Positions 1-5,360 of a DNA stretch of 5,360 bases are shown in pieces. The notes under the pieces were generated by a model. It did no database searches, was not told where the DNA came from, and was given only the letters and a program-made list of their open reading frames with translations. A program made the translations under genes and the position numbers. The stretch's first letter is position 1, and each line of letters starts with the position of its first letter. The stretch comes from Desulfobacterales bacterium (GTDB lineage Bacteria > Desulfobacterota > Desulfobacteria > Desulfobacterales > SpSt-501): NCBI GenBank assembly GCA_025454275.1, contig JALOOS010000269.1, positions 1 through 5,360 on the forward strand, written 5' to 3'.

Positions 1-162
1 GGATCGCGTGACACACGCAGCAGGCCGGGCGCCATCACCCATGGGGCGCCGGCGAGAGAGATGTAGATCAAATCCGTCCCCAATGCAACCGCGCACCGGG
101 GGGGCACCTCGCCGCGCTAAAGCCGGAAGGAGCAGCAGTTTAAGCGCTGCGGGCGCTTCGCT
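1..162. other. Leader region with no supported gene
   Basis: No coding region can be supported here. Frame 1 is open from the window edge to a TAG at 64-66 and could be the tail of an upstream gene, but its 21 codons have no recognisable character. The other open stretches are Arg/Pro/Ser-rich, as expected of chance frames in GC-rich DNA. A small hairpin, AAGCGC at 142-147 and GCGCTT at 153-158 with a 5-nt loop, sits just upstream of the predicted kinase promoter. It is not followed by a T-run, so it is a poor terminator candidate. Confidence 0.4.
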
Positions 163-191
163 TTGTGAGAGGCGCACGGGTATGCTAAAAT
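163..191 (+). promoter_or_regulatory. Predicted sigma70-type promoter with extended -10
   Basis: TTGTGA at 163-168 matches 4 of 6 bases of the -35 consensus. It is separated by exactly 17 bp from TAAAAT at 186-191, which matches 5 of 6 bases of the -10 consensus. A TG at 183-184 with one intervening base gives the extended -10 arrangement. Transcription would start near 198, leaving a leader of about 70 nt before the preferred kinase start at 268. This is consensus matching only; the location directly upstream of the kinase supports it. Confidence 0.5.
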
Positions 192-255
192 AGCCGGTAT
201 GCGCTCGGGACCTGTGAGGCGCCGGCAGGGCCCTTGCCGCATGGAGTCGAACGCC

Positions 256-259
256 GGAG
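256..259 (+). promoter_or_regulatory. Ribosome binding site that decides the kinase start
   Basis: GGAG lies 8 nt upstream of the ATG at 268. The other in-frame candidates, ATG at 199 and ATG at 241, lack a comparable Shine-Dalgarno sequence, and 199 would be essentially leaderless given the predicted promoter. This favours 268 as the original start. Confidence 0.5.
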
Positions 260-440
260 CCTCCCTTATGGATAAGGATCACCCTTTGGAAACCAATAGA
301 TCCCCTCTGCAGCAAGGCGAAGACCTTTATCGCAGCCTGTTTGAGAACAACCATGCCGTGATGCTGCTCACGCGGCCATCGTCGATGCCAATCCCGCCGC
401 CTGCGCCTACTACGGTTGGAGCCCCGAAGAGCTCAAATCG

Positions 441-1904
441 ATGCGGATCGACCGGATCAACACCCTCAGCCGCCCGGAAATCGATGCGCAGATGCTGCTG
501 GCACGGTCGGAAAAGCGCCGGAATTTCTTCTTCAAGCACCGCCGGGCCGGGGGGGATGTGCGCGATGTGGAGGTATACAGCGGGCCCCTGACCTTGATGG
601 GGAGGACCCTGCTCTATTCGATTGTCCATGACATCACCGACCGCCGGCAGGCGGAGGAGGCGCTGCGCCAGAGCGAGGAGAAGTTCAGGCTGGCCTTCCA
701 GACCAGCCCCGACTCGATCAACCTGAACCGCCTTTCGGACGGCACCTACATCGACGTCAACGAAGGGTTCACGCACCTGACGGGCTACCGCCGCGAGGAG
801 GTCATCGGCAAGACCTCGCTGGAATTGAATATCTGGTGCCGCAGCGAGGACCGCATCCGCCTGGTCGAGGAGTTGATCCGCGCCGGAATGGTGGAAAACC
901 TGGAAGCCGCATTCCGCAGAAAAAACGGCGACATCGGCATCGGGCTGATGTCCGCCCGGCGCCTGGTGCTAAGCGGCGAGGAGATCATCCTCTCCATCAC
1001 CCGGGACATCACCGAACGCAAAGGGATCGAAAATGCGCTGCGCGAAAGCGAGGATCGTTACCGCCAGATCGTCGAGGCCGCCACCGACGCCATTCTCGTG
1101 CGCAGCAACGATGTCATCACCTACGCCAACCCGGCGGCCCTCCGGCTGCTGCATGCCGGAAGCGAGCGCGAGCTGCTTGGAAAAAACTATCTCGACCTGG
1201 TCCACCCGGAGGATCGGGCGGAATCGATCGAGCGCATCCGGCGCGGGGTGACAGAGGACTGGATCGCACCGCCGCGGGAGCATCGGATTCTGACCCTCGG
1301 CGGGCAGGTGGTGGAGGTCGAGTCGGTCGGCGTGCCGGTAAAGTACCAGGGCGAGGTCCACATCTTCGGGATGTTCCGCGACATCACCGGCCGCAAGCAG
1401 GCCGAGGAGCGGCTGCGGGAGACCGAAAAAAAGTACAGAGAGCTGGCCGATTCACTGCCGCAGGTCATCTTCGAGGTGGAGCTGGACGGCCGGATCACCT
1501 ACCTGAACCGCAACGCCTACTCCCTGTTCGGCTACACGCCCGAGCAGGTCGCCCAGGGGTTCAACCTCCTCGACGCCTTCGTTCCCACGGACCGCAAGCG
1601 CATCGCCCAGGACATCATGCAGAATGTCCGCGGCGGAAAAGTGGGCCGACGCGAGTACACCGCGCTCAAAAAGGACGGAACGGCCTTCCCGGTCGGAATT
1701 CACGCCAACCCGGTCCTACGGGAGGGTATCCCGGCCGGGGTGCGCGGCATCCTGATCGACTTGAGCGCCGTCCGGCGGGCCGAGGCGGACAAGAAGAAGC
1801 TCGAAGCCCAGCTCCAGCAGGCCCAGAAGATGGAGGCCATCGGGGCCCTGGCCGGGGGCATCGCCCACGACTTCAACAATATCCTCTCGGCCATCATCAG
1901 TTGA
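441..1904 (+). CDS. PAS-rich N-terminal fragment of the broken kinase, ending inside DHp
   Basis: This is the longest readable segment of the disrupted kinase, 487 codons from the first in-frame ATG. Coding character in this frame extends upstream to about 369, so the ATG at 441 lies inside PAS1 and is probably not the native start. Residues 1-75 are the end of PAS1 with its linker, 79-200 PAS2, 204-327 PAS3 (with YANPAALRLL), and 329-447 PAS4 (YLNRNAYSLFGYTPEQV). The H-box HDFNN has its His at residue 476. The frame stops 11 residues later at TGA 1902-1904, inside the first DHp helix. A product would have sensory domains and the phosphorylatable His but no ATP-binding domain, so it could not autophosphorylate. 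No good ribosome binding site precedes 441. It is best treated as part of the pseudogene. Confidence 0.6.
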   Translation: MRIDRINTLSRPEIDAQMLLARSEKRRNFFFKHRRAGGDVRDVEVYSGPLTLMGRTLLYSIVHDITDRRQAEEALRQSEEKFRLAFQTSPDSINLNRLSDGTYIDVNEGFTHLTGYRREEVIGKTSLELNIWCRSEDRIRLVEELIRAGMVENLEAAFRRKNGDIGIGLMSARRLVLSGEEIILSITRDITERKGIENALRESEDRYRQIVEAATDAILVRSNDVITYANPAALRLLHAGSERELLGKNYLDLVHPEDRAESIERIRRGVTEDWIAPPREHRILTLGGQVVEVESVGVPVKYQGEVHIFGMFRDITGRKQAEERLRETEKKYRELADSLPQVIFEVELDGRITYLNRNAYSLFGYTPEQVAQGFNLLDAFVPTDRKRIAQDIMQNVRGGKVGRREYTALKKDGTAFPVGIHANPVLREGIPAGVRGILIDLSAVRRAEADKKKLEAQLQQAQKMEAIGALAGGIAHDFNNILSAIIS

Positions 1905-2893
1905 ATCAGGCCCTGATCGCCGCCAACCGCGCGAAGGACCTGGTCAAGCAGATCCTCGCCTTCAGCCGCCAGACCGAGGAGGAGCGGCTGCCGGTGAAGG
2001 CCGGGGTGGTGGTGAAGGAGGCGGCCAAGTTCCTGCGGGCGACCATCCCTTCCACGATCGAAATGAAAATCGACCTGCCCGATACCGCCGGGGCGGTCCT
2101 CGCCAACTCGGTGGAGCTCCACCAGATCGTCATGAACCTCTGCACCAACGCGGTCCATGCCATCGGAGAGCGCGGGGGAGTGTTGGAGCTGGCGGTCAAG
2201 AACGTCGAAATCGATCGGGCCCAGAGGAGAGGATTCGTCGAATTGGAGGCCGGGCCCTACGTGCGGATTTCGGTCGGAGACACCGGCCACGGGATGTCGC
2301 CGGAGGTCGTCGAGCGCATCTTCGACCCCTATTTCACCACCAAGGAAAAAGGGGTGGGCACCGGCCTCGGGCTCGCGGTGGTGCATGGGATCGTCACGAA
2401 ATCCGGCGGGACGGTCAAGGTCGAGAGCTATCCGGGACAGGGAAGTGTGTTTCATGTCTACCTGCCCCGGGTCGACCGGGCGGCGCCTCCAAAGGTCGAG
2501 CCCCAGCCTGCGATCGCCGGCGGCTCCGAACGCATCTTGTTCGTGGACGACGAGAAAATGCTGGTGGACATCGGGGAAAAAATCCTGCAGCGGCTCGGCT
2601 ACCAGGTGGTATCACGAACCAGCCCGATGGAGGCCCTCGAACTGTTCCGGGCCAAGCCCGACCACTTCGACCTCGTCGTCACCGACCAGACCATGCCCGG
2701 AATGACCGGTGACCTTCTGGCCAGGGAGATGATGCACATCCGACCCGATATCCCGATCGTGGTCTGCACCGGCTACAGCCAGGGGCTCGACCCGGAACGG
2801 GCGCGCCAGCGCGGGATCAAGGCCTTCGTGATGAAGCCGATCCTGATCCAGGATATCGCTGCAGCAATTCGAAAAGCCCTCGGCAAAACCTGA
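1901..2893 (+). CDS. HATPase plus receiver C-terminal fragment of the broken kinase
   Basis: This is the second readable segment, 330 residues if counted from the TTG at 1901. It begins in the second DHp helix (ANRAKDLVKQILAFSRQ). HATPase motifs follow: N-box with Asn at residue 83 (MNLCTNAVHAI), G1 box VGDTGHGMS at 125-133, F-box IFDPYFTTK at 140-148, and G2 box GTGLGLAVVHG at 153-163. After a Pro/Ala linker comes a CheY-like receiver with the acidic pair at 216-217 (FVDDE), phospho-acceptor Asp262 (VVTDQTMPGMTG) and conserved Lys312 (VMKP). All catalytic residues look intact, which suggests recent disruption. No Shine-Dalgarno sequence precedes 1901, so independent translation is unlikely except by re-initiation at the overlapping TGA. 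The receiver is the last domain and no separate response regulator follows. Confidence 0.6.
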   Translation: MNQALIAANRAKDLVKQILAFSRQTEEERLPVKAGVVVKEAAKFLRATIPSTIEMKIDLPDTAGAVLANSVELHQIVMNLCTNAVHAIGERGGVLELAVKNVEIDRAQRRGFVELEAGPYVRISVGDTGHGMSPEVVERIFDPYFTTKEKGVGTGLGLAVVHGIVTKSGGTVKVESYPGQGSVFHVYLPRVDRAAPPKVEPQPAIAGGSERILFVDDEKMLVDIGEKILQRLGYQVVSRTSPMEALELFRAKPDHFDLVVTDQTMPGMTGDLLAREMMHIRPDIPIVVCTGYSQGLDPERARQRGIKAFVMKPILIQDIAAAIRKALGKT

Positions 2894-3019
2894 CCGGATT
2901 ATTTTCCGGCCCCCCTCCCCTGCCGCAGAGGTTCCCGGTCACCTTCACGCACGCGATCACCCTCCTCCCCCTATCGCAGCGGCAACCTCGAAAAGGTGAA
3001 CCTGCAGGCGCTTCAAAGC

Positions 3020-3041
3020 AAAAGGCCGACAGGTTTCGGCC
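3020..3041 (-). terminator. Rho-independent terminator of the ClC gene
   Basis: Read on the minus strand, a perfect 6-bp GC-rich stem (GGCCGA at 3041-3036, TCGGCC at 3029-3024) encloses a 6-nt loop. It is followed at once by TTTT (3023-3020) and, after two bases, another TTT. It starts 13 nt after the ClC stop codon. The order of stem then T-run fits minus-strand transcription only. Confidence 0.8.
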
Positions 3042-3054
3042 GATTCCCGGCCGG

Positions 3055-4908
3055 TCACGCCGCTGACTTCAGCGCGTGAGCCCGCTCGTTGTAAAAAGCG
3101 ATCACCTCCCGGCGGCTCAACATGCCGATCAATTCAGCGTGGTCCGTGTCGGCCACCACCGGCAGGCTGTCGATGTTCTTGACGGTGAACTTTTTCAGGA
3201 CCGAATTGAGATCCTCGGAAGGGGTGATGAAAATGATCTCCGCGCTGCCGATGTCGCGCATCACCACCAGCTCCTCGATCGCGGGTTCGAAGAGCACGCT
3301 GCGGACATCGTTGATGGAAAAAATCCGCGCCAGTTTGCCGCGTGAGTCCTTGACGGGGAAATAGTGCTGCTCGCTCTGTGCAAAGTGCCGCTTGAAATCA
3401 ACAAAACGCATCTCCTCCGGTATCATCATCACCCGGCGCACGCGGTCTTTCAGGTCCGCCACCGTGATGGTTTCAAGCAGATCGAAGAAGAACTCTCCGG
3501 CGTGGGCGGGGGAATCGATCCGGCGCCGGACTTGGCTGGGAAACAACGCCCAACCGCGGGCGGCCAGGAAGGCGAGCGAGCACACGAGGAGGCTCGGCAG
3601 CAGGAGGTGATGGGAGTTGGTCATTTCACTGACGAAAATGATGGTTGAGATCGGGGTGTTGGAAACCGCCGCGAAGAACCCGGCCATGCCCACCACGACA
3701 AAGGCCCCGGGGTTTTCGAGGAGGCCCGGAAACACCTGCTCGACCGACTGCCCCACCACACCGCCCAGTGCGGCGCCGATGATGATGGAGGGTCCGAAAA
3801 GCCCCCCGCTGCCGCCCGAGCCGATGGAAAAGGAGGTCGTGAAGATTTTTCCCAGGGCCAGGGAGAGCAGGAAGAGGCTTCCGACCTCCATGTGGATGGC
3901 CTGCTGGGCGTAGCCGTACCCGAACGAGAGGGTGTGGGGCAGGAAGAATCCGATGATCCCGGTGAGGAATCCGCCGATGGCCGGTTTGAGATGGTTCGGA
4001 ACCCTCAGGCGGCTGAAAAGCCGGGCCGTGGCGTGGAACACCCGGATGAAGAGAACCCCGGCGCCGGCCACCACGAGGGCCAGGATGAGATAGGGCCCCA
4101 GCTCCAGCGGATTGCGAAAGACGAACCCCGGCGACTCCAGCAGCGACCCCCAGCCGTAGACCGAACAGAACAGGCAGTAGGCGACGACGGAGGCCATTCC
4201 CGCAGGGATGATCACCTCGTATTCGAATTCGGCGTCCCGGTAGAGGAATTCAGCCGCGAAGAGGGCTCCGGCGAGGGGCGCCCTGAAAATACTTCCCACC
4301 CCGGCGGCGATCCCGGCCGCCATCAGGATCCGCCGCTCCCGCGCGGAGAGCCCCAGCCTGACCGCCACCAGGGACCCCAGCCCGGCCCCGATCTGCGCGA
4401 TCGGCCCCTCGCGCCCGCCGGAGCCCCCGGTGGTGATCGTGACGGCCGTGGCAACCGCCTTGATCAAGGGCACCCGGGCCGGGATGCAGCCGTCGCTGTG
4501 GTGGTAGGCGTGAATCGCAGCGTCGTTCCCGCCGCCGGCGGCCTGAGGTGCATACCGGTACACGAGCCATCCGCTCAGCAGTCCTCCGCCGGCCGGGAGC
4601 ACCAGAAGCACCCAGCGCGTGAAGTCACCCCCGCCCGGGGGAAACAAGGGAAACTCCCCATGGGCGGCCGGCGGACGGTACCCCGCCAGGAAATCCAGAA
4701 ACACCCTCATCCCGAGCTGGCAGAGGAAATAGAATACGATGGAGGCGGCACCGGCGATAAGCCCGATGCTGATATAGAGAAACGTCCAGCGACCGATGAG
4801 AGAGAGCTGCCCGCGCAGGGAGGCGCTGAAGGCAGAGCGGAGGCGTTCTTTCAGGGTCTGCGGGAGCATCATTTCGGGCGCCTGGGGTTGCGCGGCATCC
4901 TCTTCCAA
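3055..4908 (-). CDS. ClC-family chloride channel/transporter with C-terminal CBS pair
   Basis: This is a 617-residue inner-membrane protein of the ClC (voltage-gated chloride channel) family, which moves Cl- or similar anions as antiporters or channels. Hydrophobic segments run from about residue 41 to 453. Family motifs are GGGND at 125-129 (the position of GSGIP in E. coli ClcA), GGREGP at 164-169 with external gating Glu167, and GGLFGPS at 368-374. Two CBS domains occupy about 483-540 and 545-610; in relatives these bind nucleotides and regulate gating. Judged against ClcA from memory, Phe221 replaces the internal proton Glu, Gly126 the central Ser and Phe456 the central Tyr, so coupling to protons is uncertain. 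The start is unsettled: the long form begins at TTG 4908 with only a weak GGA upstream, and ATG codons at 4872 and 4870-4869 (residues 13 and 14) are alternatives. No earlier in-frame start exists before a TAA about 22 codons upstream. Gene and terminator are intact and converge on the kinase. Confidence 0.95.
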   Translation of the reverse strand: MEEDAAQPQAPEMMLPQTLKERLRSAFSASLRGQLSLIGRWTFLYISIGLIAGAASIVFYFLCQLGMRVFLDFLAGYRPPAAHGEFPLFPPGGGDFTRWVLLVLPAGGGLLSGWLVYRYAPQAAGGGNDAAIHAYHHSDGCIPARVPLIKAVATAVTITTGGSGGREGPIAQIGAGLGSLVAVRLGLSARERRILMAAGIAAGVGSIFRAPLAGALFAAEFLYRDAEFEYEVIIPAGMASVVAYCLFCSVYGWGSLLESPGFVFRNPLELGPYLILALVVAGAGVLFIRVFHATARLFSRLRVPNHLKPAIGGFLTGIIGFFLPHTLSFGYGYAQQAIHMEVGSLFLLSLALGKIFTTSFSIGSGGSGGLFGPSIIIGAALGGVVGQSVEQVFPGLLENPGAFVVVGMAGFFAAVSNTPISTIIFVSEMTNSHHLLLPSLLVCSLAFLAARGWALFPSQVRRRIDSPAHAGEFFFDLLETITVADLKDRVRRVMMIPEEMRFVDFKRHFAQSEQHYFPVKDSRGKLARIFSINDVRSVLFEPAIEELVVMRDIGSAEIIFITPSEDLNSVLKKFTVKNIDSLPVVADTDHAELIGMLSRREVIAFYNERAHALKSAA

Positions 4909-5006
4909 GTCCGCGTTCCGGGACGACCAACCGTCCGGTCGGGCCGCAGGTCGCGATAGTGCGGAATACCAAGATTACGCCTGAAAACACAAGGTTATCT
5001 TTCCGT

Positions 5007-5083
5007 CGTCATTCCGGCATGCTTTTAGCCGGAATCCAGTGAACACAAATAGTTCTGGATGCCGGATCACATCCGCCATGACG
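5007..5083. repeat. 77-bp imperfect palindrome, REP/MITE-like
   Basis: The outer ends CGTCAT (5007-5012) and ATGACG (5078-5083) are perfect inverted repeats. So are the inner ends ATCCAG (5034-5039) and CTGGAT (5055-5060), with CCGG on each arm between them, so the whole element can fold into one long imperfect hairpin with a 15-nt loop. The left arm has its own perfect 8-bp inverted repeat, ATTCCGGC (5011-5018) with GCCGGAAT (5028-5035). From memory, elements with 'GTCATTCC...GGAATCCAG' arms are widespread intergenic repeats in many proteobacterial genomes. It has no coding capacity and no T-run, so it is not a simple terminator. It lies between two minus-strand genes, 98 bp upstream of the ClC start. 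Confidence 0.8.
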
Positions 5084-5143
5084 CTACATTTTAAAGGCGA
5101 TTAATAAGCGATGCCGGGCGCCTGTAACGGATGGGCACTGATA

Positions 5144-5360
5144 TCACCGCTTGGCACTTTTACCGGGTTTGTAGTTCTCCCTGGGGTACTGTTTGAGGTG
5201 CTCGGAATTGTGCTCGAAGGGTTTATCGGTATCCAATTCGAGGTTCACGGAGGTCCCGAGGTTGGCCATCAGATCGCCCGGCAGAGAGGCGCCGACCGCC
5301 CAACCGTCACCTTTTACATAAAAATAGAGGCCGCGGCCCTGATCGTAATAGACATTGCGG
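5144..5360 (-). CDS. C-terminal part of a small aromatic-rich protein of unknown function (cut by window edge)
   Basis: Reading leftwards from the window edge, 71 codons stay open to a TGA at 5144-5146. The start lies outside the window. The visible part begins RNVYYDQGRGLYFYVKGDGW and continues with a SLPGDL segment, then LELDTDKPFEHNSEHLKQYP and a Lys/Arg-rich tail ending KSAKR. The pattern of paired tyrosines, a Trp, an 'LP..L' segment and 'DTDKP' followed by His-rich and 'YP' residues resembles small conserved hypothetical, probably exported, proteins I recall from deltaproteobacteria. The family has no function I can name. Export cannot be judged because the N-terminus is missing. Codon use (third-position G/C) and the coherent protein argue for a real gene. 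It lies on the same strand as ClC, 235 bp upstream of it, with the palindromic repeat between, so a shared operon is doubtful. Confidence 0.75.
   Translation of the reverse strand, partial: RNVYYDQGRGLYFYVKGDGWAVGASLPGDLMANLGTSVNLELDTDKPFEHNSEHLKQYPRENYKPGKSAKR

Larger units (their letters stand above)
268..2893 (+). pseudogene. Multi-PAS hybrid sensor histidine kinase, disrupted by two frame-changing lesions
   Basis: The ancestral product was a cytoplasmic hybrid histidine kinase: no signal peptide or membrane segment is visible. Domain order by nucleotide is PAS1 about 322-650, PAS2 675-1040, PAS3 1050-1420, PAS4 1425-1780, a Gln/Lys-rich coiled linker, DHp with the GGIAHDFNNIL H-box (phosphorylated His codon 1866-1868), HATPase about 2100-2460, and a receiver about 2530-2890 with phospho-acceptor Asp at 2684-2686. 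PAS-type 'RDITxRKxAEexL' linkers follow the first three PAS domains. The gene cannot be read in one frame. Translation from 268 reads into PAS1 (YRSLFENNHAVMLL) and loses homology near 370; the rest of PAS1 (AAIVDANPAACAYYGW) resumes in another frame. A second break hits a TGA at 1902-1904, and the frame changes again for the C-terminal half. Domain content is clear. Whether the lesions are real or assembly errors cannot be told from the sequence. Confidence 0.85.

Noticed and set aside
1..66. Possible tail of an upstream gene, or a divergent minus-strand start near 34-42.
   Set aside because: Both are too short to judge, and no ribosome binding site or recognisable protein character was seen.
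1426..1432. Run of seven A residues inside the kinase as a phase-variable slippage site.
   Set aside because: The reading frame is correct across it (EKKYREL) and a single A7 encoding Lys-Lys is common. The actual lesions lie elsewhere.
836..1900. The frame of the kinase C-terminal segment stays open upstream across PAS2-PAS4, giving a continuous open frame 836-2893.
   Set aside because: Upstream of about 1901 this frame translates to Arg/Pro/Gly/His-rich sequence with no domain, while the other frame encodes clear PAS domains. It is open by chance in GC-rich DNA.
1890..1910. Programmed ribosomal frameshift joining the two halves of the kinase.
   Set aside because: There is no slippery heptamer or obvious downstream stimulator, and about 18 residues of the DHp domain are missing. 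A frame shift alone would not restore a normal protein.
1700..2455. A 251-codon minus-strand open frame opposite the kinase HATPase region.
   Set aside because: It is an antisense shadow: the plus strand holds all HATPase motifs here, and the minus translation is His/Asp/Gly/Arg-rich with no recognisable domain.
2894..2909. Small hairpin CCGGA/TCCGG directly after the kinase stop, as a possible terminator.
   Set aside because: It has only a 5-bp stem and is followed by a C-rich tract with no T-run, so intrinsic termination is not supported.
3892..4959. A 355-codon plus-strand open frame opposite the ClC gene.
   Set aside because: Its composition (Gly/Arg/Pro/Asp-rich, no hydrophobic core) is typical of the antisense of a GC-rich membrane-protein gene. 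The minus strand has complete ClC and CBS domains and a terminator.

Overview
The window is GC-rich DNA with long accidental open frames on both strands. It reads as ordinary chromosome from a Gram-negative environmental bacterium. The multi-PAS hybrid kinase, the ClC/CBS protein, the palindromic intergenic repeat and the small C-terminal fragment at the right edge together suggest a Desulfobacterota (deltaproteobacterial) genome. That assignment is an inference from gene style and remembered family resemblance; no marker gene is present.

Left half (about 163-2893, + strand): a plausible sigma70-type promoter with an extended -10 leads into a large cytoplasmic hybrid histidine kinase with four PAS domains, a DHp domain, a HATPase and a receiver. 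The gene is broken twice. Near 368-372 the reading frame changes inside PAS1, and about four codons' worth of sequence is missing. Near 1899-1903 a stop codon and a frame change fall inside the DHp domain, where about 18 residues expected between its two helices are absent. Both lesions look like small deletions of length 3n+1, so it is annotated as a pseudogene, with its two long readable segments listed separately.

Middle (2894-3054): a short convergent intergenic region. It contains a convincing rho-independent terminator for the minus-strand gene that ends at 3055.

Right half (3055-5360, - strand): a full-length ClC-family anion transporter or channel with two C-terminal CBS domains. Several positions that define H+/Cl- antiporters differ: the external gating Glu is kept, but the internal proton Glu, the central Ser and the central Tyr are replaced. 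Upstream of it lies a 77-bp imperfect palindrome of the REP/MITE-like 'GTCATTCC...GGAATCCAG' type. At the window edge is the C-terminal part of a small protein of unknown function, rich in aromatic residues.

The genes do not form an evident pathway. The kinase and the ClC gene converge, and the small gene and ClC share a strand but are separated by 235 bp containing the repeat. I found no CRISPR array, tRNA, rRNA, transposase, toxin-antitoxin pair or defence system. The points most worth checking are the two lesions in the kinase and the residue substitutions in the ClC protein.
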